The notes beneath the pieces were generated by a model. That model was not told the origin of the DNA. It was given only the letters and a program-made list of their open reading frames with translations, and searched no databases. The position numbers were made by a program, and so were the translations under genes. A DNA stretch of 14,927 nucleotides from an uncultured Acidimicrobiaceae bacterium (GTDB lineage Bacteria; Actinomycetota; Acidimicrobiia; Acidimicrobiales; Ilumatobacteraceae), in the NCBI GenBank assembly GCA_903904615.1, contig CAIVDG010000084.1, positions 1 to 14,927 of the forward strand, given 5' to 3'. Of this stretch, positions 1-5,663 are shown piece by piece (within the stretch, counting starts at the first letter, position 1; the number at the start of each line of letters is the position of its first letter).

Positions 1-268
1 CAGAGTCATCAACGAGTGCCACGTCGGAGATCTCAATGATGAGCTCGCGATCGCTTTCGCCAATCTCATCGAGTGCGTCAATGACAAGAGGGCGATAGCG
101 AGTCACGATGCGATCGCGCACATGAGCGTTCGGTACTTGCAGACGAAGAGATTCGTCGCCGCTTGTGACGGCAACAACATCGTTGAATGTGGAGAACCAC
201 ACCCCTTCGGACACCTGTGCTTTCAAAAGTTGCGCAGTTGCATTCCACACCGCTTCGTGGTTACTCAT
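1..268 (-). CDS. dnaA: Chromosomal replication initiator DnaA, N-terminal part (3' end cut by window edge)
   Basis: The minus-strand frame opens at an ATG (266-268) behind an ideal AGGAGG ribosome site (plus-strand CCTCCT 275-280) and stays open to the window edge, giving about 89 residues. The translation begins MSNHEAVWNATAQLLKAQVS and continues with VWFSTFNDVV and LQVPNAHVRDRI, the pattern of DnaA domain I (W, F and hydrophobic helix positions; VPN strand). Domain I mediates DnaA oligomerisation and helicase/DiaA-type contacts. The AAA+ and DNA-binding domains lie outside the window. The identity is supported strongly by context: rpmH is divergent next door with DnaA-box-like sites between, the classic origin arrangement. 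dnaN would be expected further left, off the window. The product initiates replication by binding DnaA boxes and probably autoregulates through the boxes at 287-372. Confidence 0.93.
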   Translation of the reverse strand, partial: MSNHEAVWNATAQLLKAQVSEGVWFSTFNDVVAVTSGDESLRLQVPNAHVRDRIVTRYRPLVIDALDEIGESDRELIIEISDVALVDDS

Positions 269-274
269 GATGTG

Positions 275-280
275 CCTCCT
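275..280 (-). promoter_or_regulatory. Ribosome binding site of dnaA
   Basis: AGGAGG on the minus strand, 6 bases before the dnaA ATG. It is a perfect anti-SD match and fixes the dnaA start. Confidence 0.85.
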
Positions 281-286
281 CAAGTG

Positions 287-372
287 TCGTCCACAACGAA
301 ATCCACAGGGTGTGGATGACGCCCCAAGCCATTTGAACTGGGAATGTGACCGTAGTCAGAGCCTGTGGATAC
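287..372. promoter_or_regulatory. DnaA-box-like cluster in the dnaA/rpmH divergent spacer
   Basis: Four near-consensus 9-mers lie here: TCGTCCACA (287-295, +), AAATCCACA (299-307, +), TCATCCACA (311-319, -) and GTATCCACA (364-372, -). All carry the invariant TCCACA core of TTRTCCACA but differ in the first three bases. The second and third face each other around GGG, making the perfect inverted repeat ATCCACA-GGG-TGTGGAT (301-317). The cluster sits 20-105 bases upstream of the dnaA start, where it could repress dnaA and contribute to the origin. The main oriC of actinobacteria is usually between dnaA and dnaN, which would lie left of this window, so a purely regulatory role is also possible. 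Confidence 0.6.
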
Positions 373-555
373 TCCAAATTGAGACCCGGGCCGTCTTGGC
401 TGTGGGATTCGACCGCCAGAGTTCTATGGCCAACGTTGCCATAGTGGGTTGCGGCGGCGTTAGCCTGTGGTTCGCTTTCGTCTCGTGCCGCTGGCACAGG
501 AAAGTCACATAGACCGCGTGCTCCCGCAGGGGAGCTTGTCCCCACAGGAGGCGCC

Positions 556-690
556 ATGAAGCGCACCTTTCAGCCCAACAACCGACGCAAGGCCCGCAAG
601 CATGGGTTCCGCGCACGCATGAGCACCCGCGCTGGACGCGCCGTGTTGAAGTCGCGTCGGGCCAAGGGCCGTCACCGCCTCAGCGCTTGA
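556..690 (+). CDS. rpmH: 50S ribosomal protein L34
   Basis: A 44-residue protein, MKRTFQPNNRRKARKHGFRA at its start and ending KGRHRLSA, which is the typical L34 sequence (MKRTFQP, KxHGFRxRM, GR.vl..RR.KGR..L). It is a small, very basic component of the large ribosomal subunit. The ATG (556-558) follows AGGAGG (546-551) at a tight 4-base spacing. Its length is normal for the family. The TGA stop overlaps the TTG start of rnpA, so the two are probably translationally coupled. It is divergent from dnaA, as in most bacteria. Confidence 0.98.
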   Translation: MKRTFQPNNRRKARKHGFRARMSTRAGRAVLKSRRAKGRHRLSA

Positions 691-1022
691 TCGGCCGAAT
701 CCAGAGCCGGTCTGCCTTTCTCCGGGTTCGCCAGGAGGGGGCACATCATCGCTCCGGACCCCTGTCCTGCACCATGTTTGTTGACGCTTCCTTGTCTGTT
801 CCCCACGTTGGCTATGCCCTGGGTCGCTCGTACGGGTCTGCTGTGCGCCGAAACAGGCTGCGCCGCCAACTTCGAGAACTCATGAAATCCCGCGAATCGG
901 CCATGTCCCCCGGGGTCTATGTGTTCGGCGCATCCCCCCGTGCCGGCGCCGCATCGTTCGCCGAATTGGGCCAACACCTCGATCGACTCTTGGCCAAGTG
1001 CTCTGGTGAGGTGAAGCCATGA
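687..1022 (+). CDS. rnpA: Ribonuclease P protein component
   Basis: A 111-residue basic protein, the protein subunit of RNase P, which with the M1 RNA removes 5' leaders from tRNA precursors. It has the usual N-terminal phrase MIGRIQSRSAFLRVRQEG, a VGYALGRSYGSAV strand region and the signature RRNRLRRQLREL (residues 54-65), the RNR box that contacts RNA. The start is TTG (687-689), overlapping the rpmH stop by 4 bases (TTGA), which supports coupled translation. The end overlaps yidD by 4 bases (ATGA). The family is usually 110-130 residues, so this copy is complete. Confidence 0.95.
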   Translation: MIGRIQSRSAFLRVRQEGAHHRSGPLSCTMFVDASLSVPHVGYALGRSYGSAVRRNRLRRQLRELMKSRESAMSPGVYVFGASPRAGAASFAELGQHLDRLLAKCSGEVKP

Positions 1023-1297
1023 CCGCTACACATCACTGCGTCGACGCGCGCACCCATCAAGATTTCACAAAAGCACAAAGAGTGATGTTGCGGGCGATTC
1101 GCTTCTACCAAGAGGCTCGCGATGGTCGCCCTTCCCCTTGCCGCTTCTGGCCATCGTGCTCTCACTACGCCGTTGAAGCCATTGAAACCCACGGTTCTGG
1201 CCGTGGGCTCTGGCTCACCATTCGACGTCTCTCCCGTTGTCGTCCCTTCGGTCCATCCGGAGTCGACCCCGTTCCTGCGCCAAAAGGGCGCGCATAA
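1019..1297 (+). CDS. yidD: Membrane protein insertion efficiency factor YidD
   Basis: A 92-residue protein with the YidD signature: RAIRFYQE, then SPCRFWPSCSHYAVEAIETHG and RRLSRCRPFGPSGVDPVP. The conserved cysteines (CRFWPSC and SRCRP) and the terminal DPVP are all present. YidD sits at the inner face of the membrane and assists YidC-dependent insertion. The ATG overlaps the rnpA stop. The first 20 or so residues (MTATHHCVDARTHQDFTKAQ) are longer than many homologues, and a start nearer the VMLRAIRFYQ segment cannot be excluded. yidC follows 13 bases downstream, the standard rnpA-yidD-yidC operon. Confidence 0.93.
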   Translation: MTATHHCVDARTHQDFTKAQRVMLRAIRFYQEARDGRPSPCRFWPSCSHYAVEAIETHGSGRGLWLTIRRLSRCRPFGPSGVDPVPAPKGRA

Positions 1298-1310
1298 GAA
1301 AGGCTGACCC

Positions 1311-2237
1311 ATGTTCAAAGCCGCCGCTTGGTTAATTGACACCTTCTACGGATGGGTGAACAACTACGCCATCGCCATCTCGTTGGTGGCCGTGGCCATC
1401 ATGCTTCTCATCACCCCGCTCACCATGAAGAGCACCAAGGGAATGTTGGAAATGCAGCGTCTCCAGCCGGAGATGAAGAAACTGCAGAACCAGTACAAGG
1501 GTGATCGTCAGAAACTGAACGAAGAGATGATGAAGCTCTACCAAGAGCACAAGGTGAACCCTTTGGCGTCATGCTTGCCACTGTTGGCCCAGATGCCGGT
1601 CTTCATCATCATGTTCCAGGTGCTGAATGGCCTAGGCCGTATTGGTGCCGACGGAACGTTCGACCCCAAGCACATTGCTGCCGACTCGGCTCTGTACAAG
1701 TCGCTCGACAAGACCAGCGAGATGCTGTCCTTTGGTCTGGACTTGGCCATCAGCCCAGCTAATGCCATGGGCGACGACATTGTTCGCGGTATCCCCTACG
1801 CCCTCTTGATCGTTGGGTTGGGCGGTTTGTTCTTTATTCAGCAACGCATGGTGGCTAGTCGCACAACAAGCCCCACCATGTCTCCCACTCAGGCCAAGAT
1901 CATGCAGTACTTGCCCGTGGCATTCGCACTGTTTCAGGTGTTCTTGCCTACTGGTTTGGTGGTGTACTACGGCGTTCAGGCCATCATTCGCATTATTCAG
2001 CAGGGGTACATCACCCGTCGTTTCTATGGTGAAAACGGCCTTGGCCGCGAAGCCCAAGACGCCAGCGCTCGCGCTCGTGAATTGAAAGACGACGATGCTA
2101 AGCCCAGCAAGCAGAAGAATGAACAATCGCAAGCAAACGCTCCCATCCAGAGCAAGCGGGTCACACCGAGCAAGAACCGGCCAACTCCAAGTGGTCGCCC
2201 GGCTCGCCCCGTTCCACCAAGCAAGCGAAACAAGTAG
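1311..2237 (+). CDS. yidC: Membrane protein insertase YidC/Oxa1
   Basis: A 308-residue insertase that places and folds proteins in the cytoplasmic membrane, alone or with SecYEG. It is the short Gram-positive/actinobacterial form without the large periplasmic domain. Visible parts are an N-terminal membrane segment (about 18-37), the cytosolic hairpin rich in K/E/Q (MLEMQRLQPEMKKLQNQYKG, VNPLASCLPLLAQMPVF), further membrane segments near 86-106, 160-178 and 198-225, and a very basic C-terminal tail from about residue 245 (KPSKQKNEQ to PPSKRNK) of the kind that helps bind ribosomes. The ATG follows a GAAAGG site 7-8 bases upstream. It belongs to the rpmH-jag operon. Confidence 0.96.
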   Translation: MFKAAAWLIDTFYGWVNNYAIAISLVAVAIMLLITPLTMKSTKGMLEMQRLQPEMKKLQNQYKGDRQKLNEEMMKLYQEHKVNPLASCLPLLAQMPVFIIMFQVLNGLGRIGADGTFDPKHIAADSALYKSLDKTSEMLSFGLDLAISPANAMGDDIVRGIPYALLIVGLGGLFFIQQRMVASRTTSPTMSPTQAKIMQYLPVAFALFQVFLPTGLVVYYGVQAIIRIIQQGYITRRFYGENGLGREAQDASARARELKDDDAKPSKQKNEQSQANAPIQSKRVTPSKNRPTPSGRPARPVPPSKRNK

Positions 2238-2272
2238 TTGCGCCGCGTGCGCACATTAGAAAAGAGGATCCC

Positions 2273-3046
2273 ATGGAATGGGTAGAAACCACAGGTGAAA
2301 CACTCGAAGAGGCAAAGGAAGCCGCACTCGACCAATTGGGTGTTGCAGAAGATGACGCCGAATTCGAAGTCATTGACGAACCAAAGCAAGGTTTGTTCGG
2401 CCGTACTCGCGGTGAAGCTCGTGTTCGCGCACGAGTGAAGCCGAGCACCCCTCGCGGCAAGACCGAGCGCCGTCCACGTCGCGACAAGGAAAAAGGTGGC
2501 GAGCGCCGCGAACAGCGTCCACGCAACGACCGCCAGCGCACGGAGCGCCCAGAGCGCGAGCCACGCCCACCTCGCGAGAAGGTAGACGTTGACCCCGCCG
2601 TTGTGGGCCAAGCAGCCTCTGAGTTCTTGTCTGGTTTGGTAGAGGCCTTTGGTACCAAGGGAACCGTCACCGTGAACCGTGAGGACGGCGAAATTGAAGT
2701 CCGCGTCGACGGCACCGAACTTGGCCTCATGGTGGGCCCCGGCGGTGCAACGTTGTTGGCTATTCAGGACCTCACGCGTGTTGCCAGCCAACGCCGTTTG
2801 GGTGACCAAGACACCCGCCTACGCATTGACATTGCTGGTTACCGTGAGCGTCGCCGCGAAGCTCTCAGCCGCTTTGCAACCAAGGTTGCAGAGGAAGTGA
2901 AAGAGACCGGTTCGGCTCGCATGCTCGAGCCAATGACATCTGCAGACCGCAAGATCGTGCATGACACATTGGTGGAATACGAAGGCGTGACAACACGCAG
3001 CGAGGGCGAAGACCCCCGCCGCCGCGTGGTTGTTGAACCCGCGTAA
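2273..3046 (+). CDS. jag: RNA-binding protein Jag/KhpB (Jag-N, KH and R3H domains)
   Basis: A 257-residue protein with the full domain order of Jag/KhpB (also called EloR). The Jag-N domain is residues 1-52 (EWVETTGETLEEAKEAALDQ, then KQGLFG). A charged Arg/Glu/Pro linker spans about 58-104. The KH domain spans about 110-188 with the loop VGPGGATL (GPGG 155-158), and the R3H domain about 190-256 has the R-x3-H motif as RKIVH (226-230). KhpB binds small and messenger RNAs and in Gram-positives affects cell elongation. The linker is much longer and more basic than in many homologues and is probably disordered. The start follows GAGG with good spacing, 35 bases after yidC. The operon terminator lies directly downstream. 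Confidence 0.94.
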   Translation: MEWVETTGETLEEAKEAALDQLGVAEDDAEFEVIDEPKQGLFGRTRGEARVRARVKPSTPRGKTERRPRRDKEKGGERREQRPRNDRQRTERPEREPRPPREKVDVDPAVVGQAASEFLSGLVEAFGTKGTVTVNREDGEIEVRVDGTELGLMVGPGGATLLAIQDLTRVASQRRLGDQDTRLRIDIAGYRERRREALSRFATKVAEEVKETGSARMLEPMTSADRKIVHDTLVEYEGVTTRSEGEDPRRRVVVEPA

Positions 3047-3069
3047 GCACACCCCACACTTTCCGCTCT

Positions 3070-3099
3070 GGGCCCGCCGACAGGCGGGCCCTTTGCTTT
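3070..3099 (+). terminator. Intrinsic terminator after jag
   Basis: A perfect 9-bp GC stem GGGCCCGCC (3070-3078), GACA loop, GGCGGGCCC (3083-3091), followed by TTTGCTTT. It lies 24 bases past the jag stop and ends the rpmH-jag operon. rsmG starts only 19 bases after the T tract, so it needs its own promoter or read-through. Confidence 0.88.
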
Positions 3100-3117
3100 G
3101 CCCACTACATTCGTGGC

Positions 3118-3666
3118 GTGACACCGCGCCGCACAGTGACCGACATTCTTGAATCTGCACAGCGCGTGGGCACGTTGGGCGACCGACCCATCCCTGAAGT
3201 CATTGATCATGCGCGCCAGTTCGTTGATGCGCTGGTCGATATCACGGGACGAGTGATCGACATTGGAACAGGCGCCGGGGTGCCTGGTTTAGTCATCGCC
3301 GACGACCGCCCTGACCTGGACGTGGTGCTGGCCGATCGACGCGCTACCCGCATGGACGCCCTTCGGCTAGGGGTAGCGGCGCTGGGGTGGGCAGACCGAG
3401 TAGAGGTCATCACCACCGACATTGACGACCTCGGGCGGGACCCCGAACACGCTGCCCAATACGACGCAGTGGTGTGTCGAGGGTTTGGTCCACCAGAGTC
3501 AACAGCACCCCTCGCGAGACCCCTCCTAAAAAACGGAGGGTCTCTTATTGTGTCTGAACCCCCCTCCCCGGACCCTTCTCGCTGGTCCGAGGACCTCCTT
3601 TTGGCAGCCCGTTTTCACCCCCCGATTTACCGTCCGGGCGTAGTAATTCTGGTTGCAAAGCCCTAA
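3118..3666 (+). CDS. rsmG: 16S rRNA (guanine-N7) methyltransferase RsmG (GidB), short form
   Basis: A Rossmann SAM-dependent methyltransferase that makes m7G at the G527 position of 16S rRNA (E. coli numbering). The SAM-binding motif is VIDIGTGAGVPGLVIADDRP (residues 46-65), followed by VVLADRRATRMDALRLG and VEVITTDIDDL. A catalytic-region segment YDAVVCRGFGPP and the closing strand GGSLIVSEPP are seen. At 182 residues it is shorter than the usual 200-220; the missing part is at the N terminus. The GTG start (3118) has no clear ribosome site. TACATT (3106-3111) lies 6 bases before it and could be the -10 box of a leaderless transcript, which is inference. The context jag-rsmG-parA-parB is standard. 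Confidence 0.88.
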   Translation: MTPRRTVTDILESAQRVGTLGDRPIPEVIDHARQFVDALVDITGRVIDIGTGAGVPGLVIADDRPDLDVVLADRRATRMDALRLGVAALGWADRVEVITTDIDDLGRDPEHAAQYDAVVCRGFGPPESTAPLARPLLKNGGSLIVSEPPSPDPSRWSEDLLLAARFHPPIYRPGVVILVAKP

Positions 3667-3683
3667 TTGCAAGGACTTCAGGA

Positions 3684-3699
3684 TGTTTCACGTGAAACA
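3684..3699. promoter_or_regulatory. parS site 1
   Basis: Perfect 16-bp palindrome TGTTTCACGTGAAACA, the near-universal chromosomal parS sequence, bound by ParB for origin segregation. It lies 18 bases after the rsmG stop. Confidence 0.97.
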
Positions 3700-3723
3700 A
3701 CCGAGGTTGCCGAAACCTTCAGA

Positions 3724-3739
3724 TGTTTCACGTGAAACA
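3724..3739. promoter_or_regulatory. parS site 2
   Basis: Second perfect TGTTTCACGTGAAACA, 40 bases from site 1 start to start. It shares the preceding bases GA with site 1. Confidence 0.97.
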
Positions 3740-3766
3740 TTGGGGGACCACCCTTCCAAGGATGAA

Positions 3767-3782
3767 TGTTTCACGTGAAACA
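3767..3782. promoter_or_regulatory. parS site 3
   Basis: Third perfect TGTTTCACGTGAAACA, 43 bases after site 2 and about 86 bases before the parA ribosome site. All three lie in the parA promoter spacer, so ParB nucleation here could also modulate parAB transcription. Confidence 0.97.
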
Positions 3783-3800
3783 GGCCTCGACATCCACCAG

Positions 3801-3809
3801 TTGTCCACA
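3801..3809 (+). promoter_or_regulatory. DnaA box upstream of parA
   Basis: TTGTCCACA, an exact match to the actinobacterial consensus box, 60 bases before the parA start and next to parS site 3. A TATGCT hexamer at 3819-3824 could be a -10 element just downstream. If so, DnaA bound here would affect parAB expression. Confidence 0.55.
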
Positions 3810-3868
3810 GGCTGCCTCTATGCTTGCCACATCCACCCTCAACGCTTTTCAGCAGGAGCGACCTTCAC

Positions 3869-4663
3869 ATGAGCGAATCCGGCACCACTGTCCTCGCCAT
3901 CTCCCTTCAAAAGGGCGGAGTGGGCAAGACCACAACAGCCATCAATTTGGGTGCCGCCTTGGCCGAGAGGGGCTTTCGCACACTCATCATCGACCTGGAT
4001 CCGCAAGGAAATGCATCGTCGGGCCTTGGCGTCAATATCCCCGAAGACGCGCCCACCATTGCAGAAGTTCTGCGTCGCGAGGAGACGCTGGACTCCATTA
4101 TTGAGCCCACCGCCGAGAAGAATCTGTTTGTTGCCCCAGCGCCAAAGGGCCAGCAACTTGCTGAAGTAGAGGCGCAACTCGTGGCCGAGATGTTCCCCCA
4201 GCCACGACTGAAGGATGCAATTGATGCCTGCCGCGACGACTGGGACTACATCCTCATGGACTGCCCTCCTACCCTTGGTCGCCTCACGGTCAATGCGTTT
4301 ATGGCCGCAGACGCCATTTTGGCTCCGGTGCAGTGCCAGTATTTCGCACTGGAAGGCCTACGAGATCTCAGCGATGTGGTGAAGCAAGTTCGCCAAGCTC
4401 TGAATCCAGATCTTGAGATTGCCCATTATCTATTGACGATGTCCGAGGCAGCGAAGAAACTCTCCCAAGAGGTGGAAGCTGAGCTGCGTGGTGCATTCGG
4501 TGATCGAGTGTTCAAGAACGTCATTCCGTACAACGTGAAGTTGGCAGAAGCGCCGTCGATGGAAATGTCGGTTCTCAAGCACGCCTCTACCTCTAAGGGC
4601 GCGAAGGCATATCGCGCAGTTGCAAAGGAGTTGACCAATGGCCGAACGCCGAAAGCTAGGTAA
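3869..4663 (+). CDS. parA: Chromosome partitioning ATPase ParA (Soj)
   Basis: A 264-residue deviant-Walker ATPase that binds the nucleoid as an ATP dimer and moves ParB-parS complexes. The deviant Walker A motif is KGGVGKT (residues 15-21, with the signature lysine K15). DLDPQGNASSGLG (42-54) is the Walker A' strand, and DYILMDCPPTLGRLTVNA is the Walker B/switch region. I chose the ATG at 3869, 10 bases after AGGAG (3854-3858); an in-frame ATG at 3824 would add 15 unconserved residues and lacks a ribosome site. Three parS sites and a DnaA box precede the gene. The end overlaps parB by 26 bases, so ParA and ParB should be translated together. Confidence 0.96.
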   Translation: MSESGTTVLAISLQKGGVGKTTTAINLGAALAERGFRTLIIDLDPQGNASSGLGVNIPEDAPTIAEVLRREETLDSIIEPTAEKNLFVAPAPKGQQLAEVEAQLVAEMFPQPRLKDAIDACRDDWDYILMDCPPTLGRLTVNAFMAADAILAPVQCQYFALEGLRDLSDVVKQVRQALNPDLEIAHYLLTMSEAAKKLSQEVEAELRGAFGDRVFKNVIPYNVKLAEAPSMEMSVLKHASTSKGAKAYRAVAKELTNGRTPKAR

Positions 4664-5564
4664 GGGGCTCTCTACCCTTATCCCCACAGAGCGCACCGAT
4701 GCACCCGCACCAAAGGGATCTCCACCGCCGTCTACTCCGTCAAACGCTGAACTTCCTGCGTCTGCTCTTCGCGATGTCCCTACCAACGCGATTAGCCCAA
4801 ACCCAAACCAGCCGCGTGTTCATTTCGATGAAGATTCCTTGAATGACCTGGCGAACTCCATCAAGGAGATCGGCGTTCTGCAGCCTTTGCTGGTGCGCGA
4901 AGTAAAGCCCGGCACGTATGAGTTGATTGCAGGGGAGCGTCGTTGGCGCGCAGCCCAACGAGCAAAACTCGCTGAAGTGCCTGTGGTGGTTCGCGAGATC
5001 AACCAGATTGAATCAGTGGAACAAGCCTTGGTGGAAAATCTTCACCGCCAGGATCTCACTGCATTGGAAGAAGCTTCGGCGTACCAGCAGTTAGCCGACG
5101 ACTTTGGTCTCACTCACGAAAAGGTTGCCAAGCGCGTGGGCAAGAGCCGCGCCGCAGTCACCAATGCGTTGCGCCTGCTTAGCCTGCCAGCCTCTATTCA
5201 GGGCTACTTGGCCGACGGCCGACTTCATGCCGGACACGCACGAGCCTTGCTCGCGTGCAAAGACACCAAGCACATGGAGTCCTTGGCCGCATCTGCCGTG
5301 CGCGAAGAGTGGTCGGTTCGCCAAGTGGAAGAAGCCGTGAAGGGGAACAACCCATCAACGGGAGGTTCCACGGGCGGCGGAGGAAGTGGTGGCGGCACCA
5401 CGTCACTCAAGCCAGCCGGGCTTTTGGAACTGGAAAGCCTCCTTGCCGAGTTTCTCGACACCAAGGTGGGCGTGTCTATGAACGGAAAACGCGGACGAAT
5501 CAGTATCGACTTCGCAGATCTCATCGATCTCGAGCGCATTTATCGCCGAATGACCGAGTCCTAG
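4638..5564 (+). CDS. parB: Chromosome partitioning CTPase ParB (Spo0J)
   Basis: A 308-residue ParB that loads at parS and slides as a CTP-dependent clamp. The N terminus (AERRKLGKGLSTLIP, 2-16) is the ParA-stimulating segment. The CTP-binding domain has NPNQPR (55-60), ELIAGERRWRAAQRA (95-109, with GERR) and ENLHRQDLTALEEA (133-146). The helix-turn-helix that reads parS spans about 157-183 (LTHEKVAKRVGKSRAAVTNA). A Gly/Ser/Thr-rich linker (237-256) leads to the C-terminal dimer domain (262-306). The ATG follows AAAGGAG (4624-4630) at 7 bases. Its binding sites are the three parS elements at 3684-3782. Confidence 0.96.
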   Translation: MAERRKLGKGLSTLIPTERTDAPAPKGSPPPSTPSNAELPASALRDVPTNAISPNPNQPRVHFDEDSLNDLANSIKEIGVLQPLLVREVKPGTYELIAGERRWRAAQRAKLAEVPVVVREINQIESVEQALVENLHRQDLTALEEASAYQQLADDFGLTHEKVAKRVGKSRAAVTNALRLLSLPASIQGYLADGRLHAGHARALLACKDTKHMESLAASAVREEWSVRQVEEAVKGNNPSTGGSTGGGGSGGGTTSLKPAGLLELESLLAEFLDTKVGVSMNGKRGRISIDFADLIDLERIYRRMTES

Positions 5565-5663
5565 GGCTCAAATTTCAACGGCGTAATTTTTTCCACAACT
5601 ATGAACCTCAAGTGAGGGGTAAAGGTTGACGGTTACCCACACCTGTGGAACACCTGTGGATAA
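5565..5663. promoter_or_regulatory. DnaA-box cluster between convergent parB and cwlM
   Basis: A 99-base gap between two convergent genes holds four DnaA-box-like 9-mers: TTTTCCACA (5589-5597, +), TTACCCACA (5633-5641, +), TGTTCCACA (5644-5652, -) and the perfect TTATCCACA (5655-5663, -). The last two are exactly 11 bases apart, on the same face of the helix. The left part is locally AT-rich (CAAATTTC, TAATTTTTT). No promoter is needed between convergent stops, so a replication or DnaA-titration role is more likely than gene regulation. I see no U-tailed terminator, only the short CCACA-CC-TGTGG inverted repeat (5637-5648). Confidence 0.6.
5639..5660. repeat. Perfect 11-base tandem repeat
   Basis: ACACCTGTGGA occurs twice back to back (5639-5649 and 5650-5660). 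Each copy contains the TGTGGA core of a minus-strand DnaA box, so the repeat places two boxes at one helical turn. Confidence 0.8.

Larger units (their letters stand above)
269..555. other. Intergenic region between dnaA and rpmH
   Basis: A 287-base non-coding divergent spacer. Beyond the dnaA ribosome site and the DnaA-box-like cluster it holds weaker TGTGG-type sites (401-409, 466-474) and GTCCCCACA (538-546). A possible rpmH promoter is TTGCCA (436-441) with TAGCCT (461-466), but the 19-base spacer makes this weak. The open frames running through it have no ribosome sites and no recognisable protein, so I treat it as non-coding. Confidence 0.6.

Noticed and set aside
165..566. Overlapping frames on both strands through the dnaA/rpmH spacer
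   Set aside because: They overlap dnaA or the DnaA boxes, have no ribosome sites, and carry no recognisable protein.
2024..2809. 261-codon minus-strand frame opposite yidC and jag
   Set aside because: It is antisense to two certain genes; its Ala/Leu/Trp-rich text is the mirror of the Arg-rich jag linker, and it has no family resemblance.
3516..3549. Hairpin inside rsmG (GAGACC..CTCC / GGAG..GGTCTC) followed by TTATTG
   Set aside because: It has a bulged stem and a weak T run, and lies in conserved coding sequence; an attenuator is possible, but chance is likelier.
3824..3868. Longer start for parA
   Set aside because: No ribosome site is present and the added residues are not ParA-like; AGGAG precedes the ATG at 3869.
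3766..4104. Plus-strand frame starting MFHVKQ
   Set aside because: Its start is inside parS site 3, and it then runs out of frame through parA.
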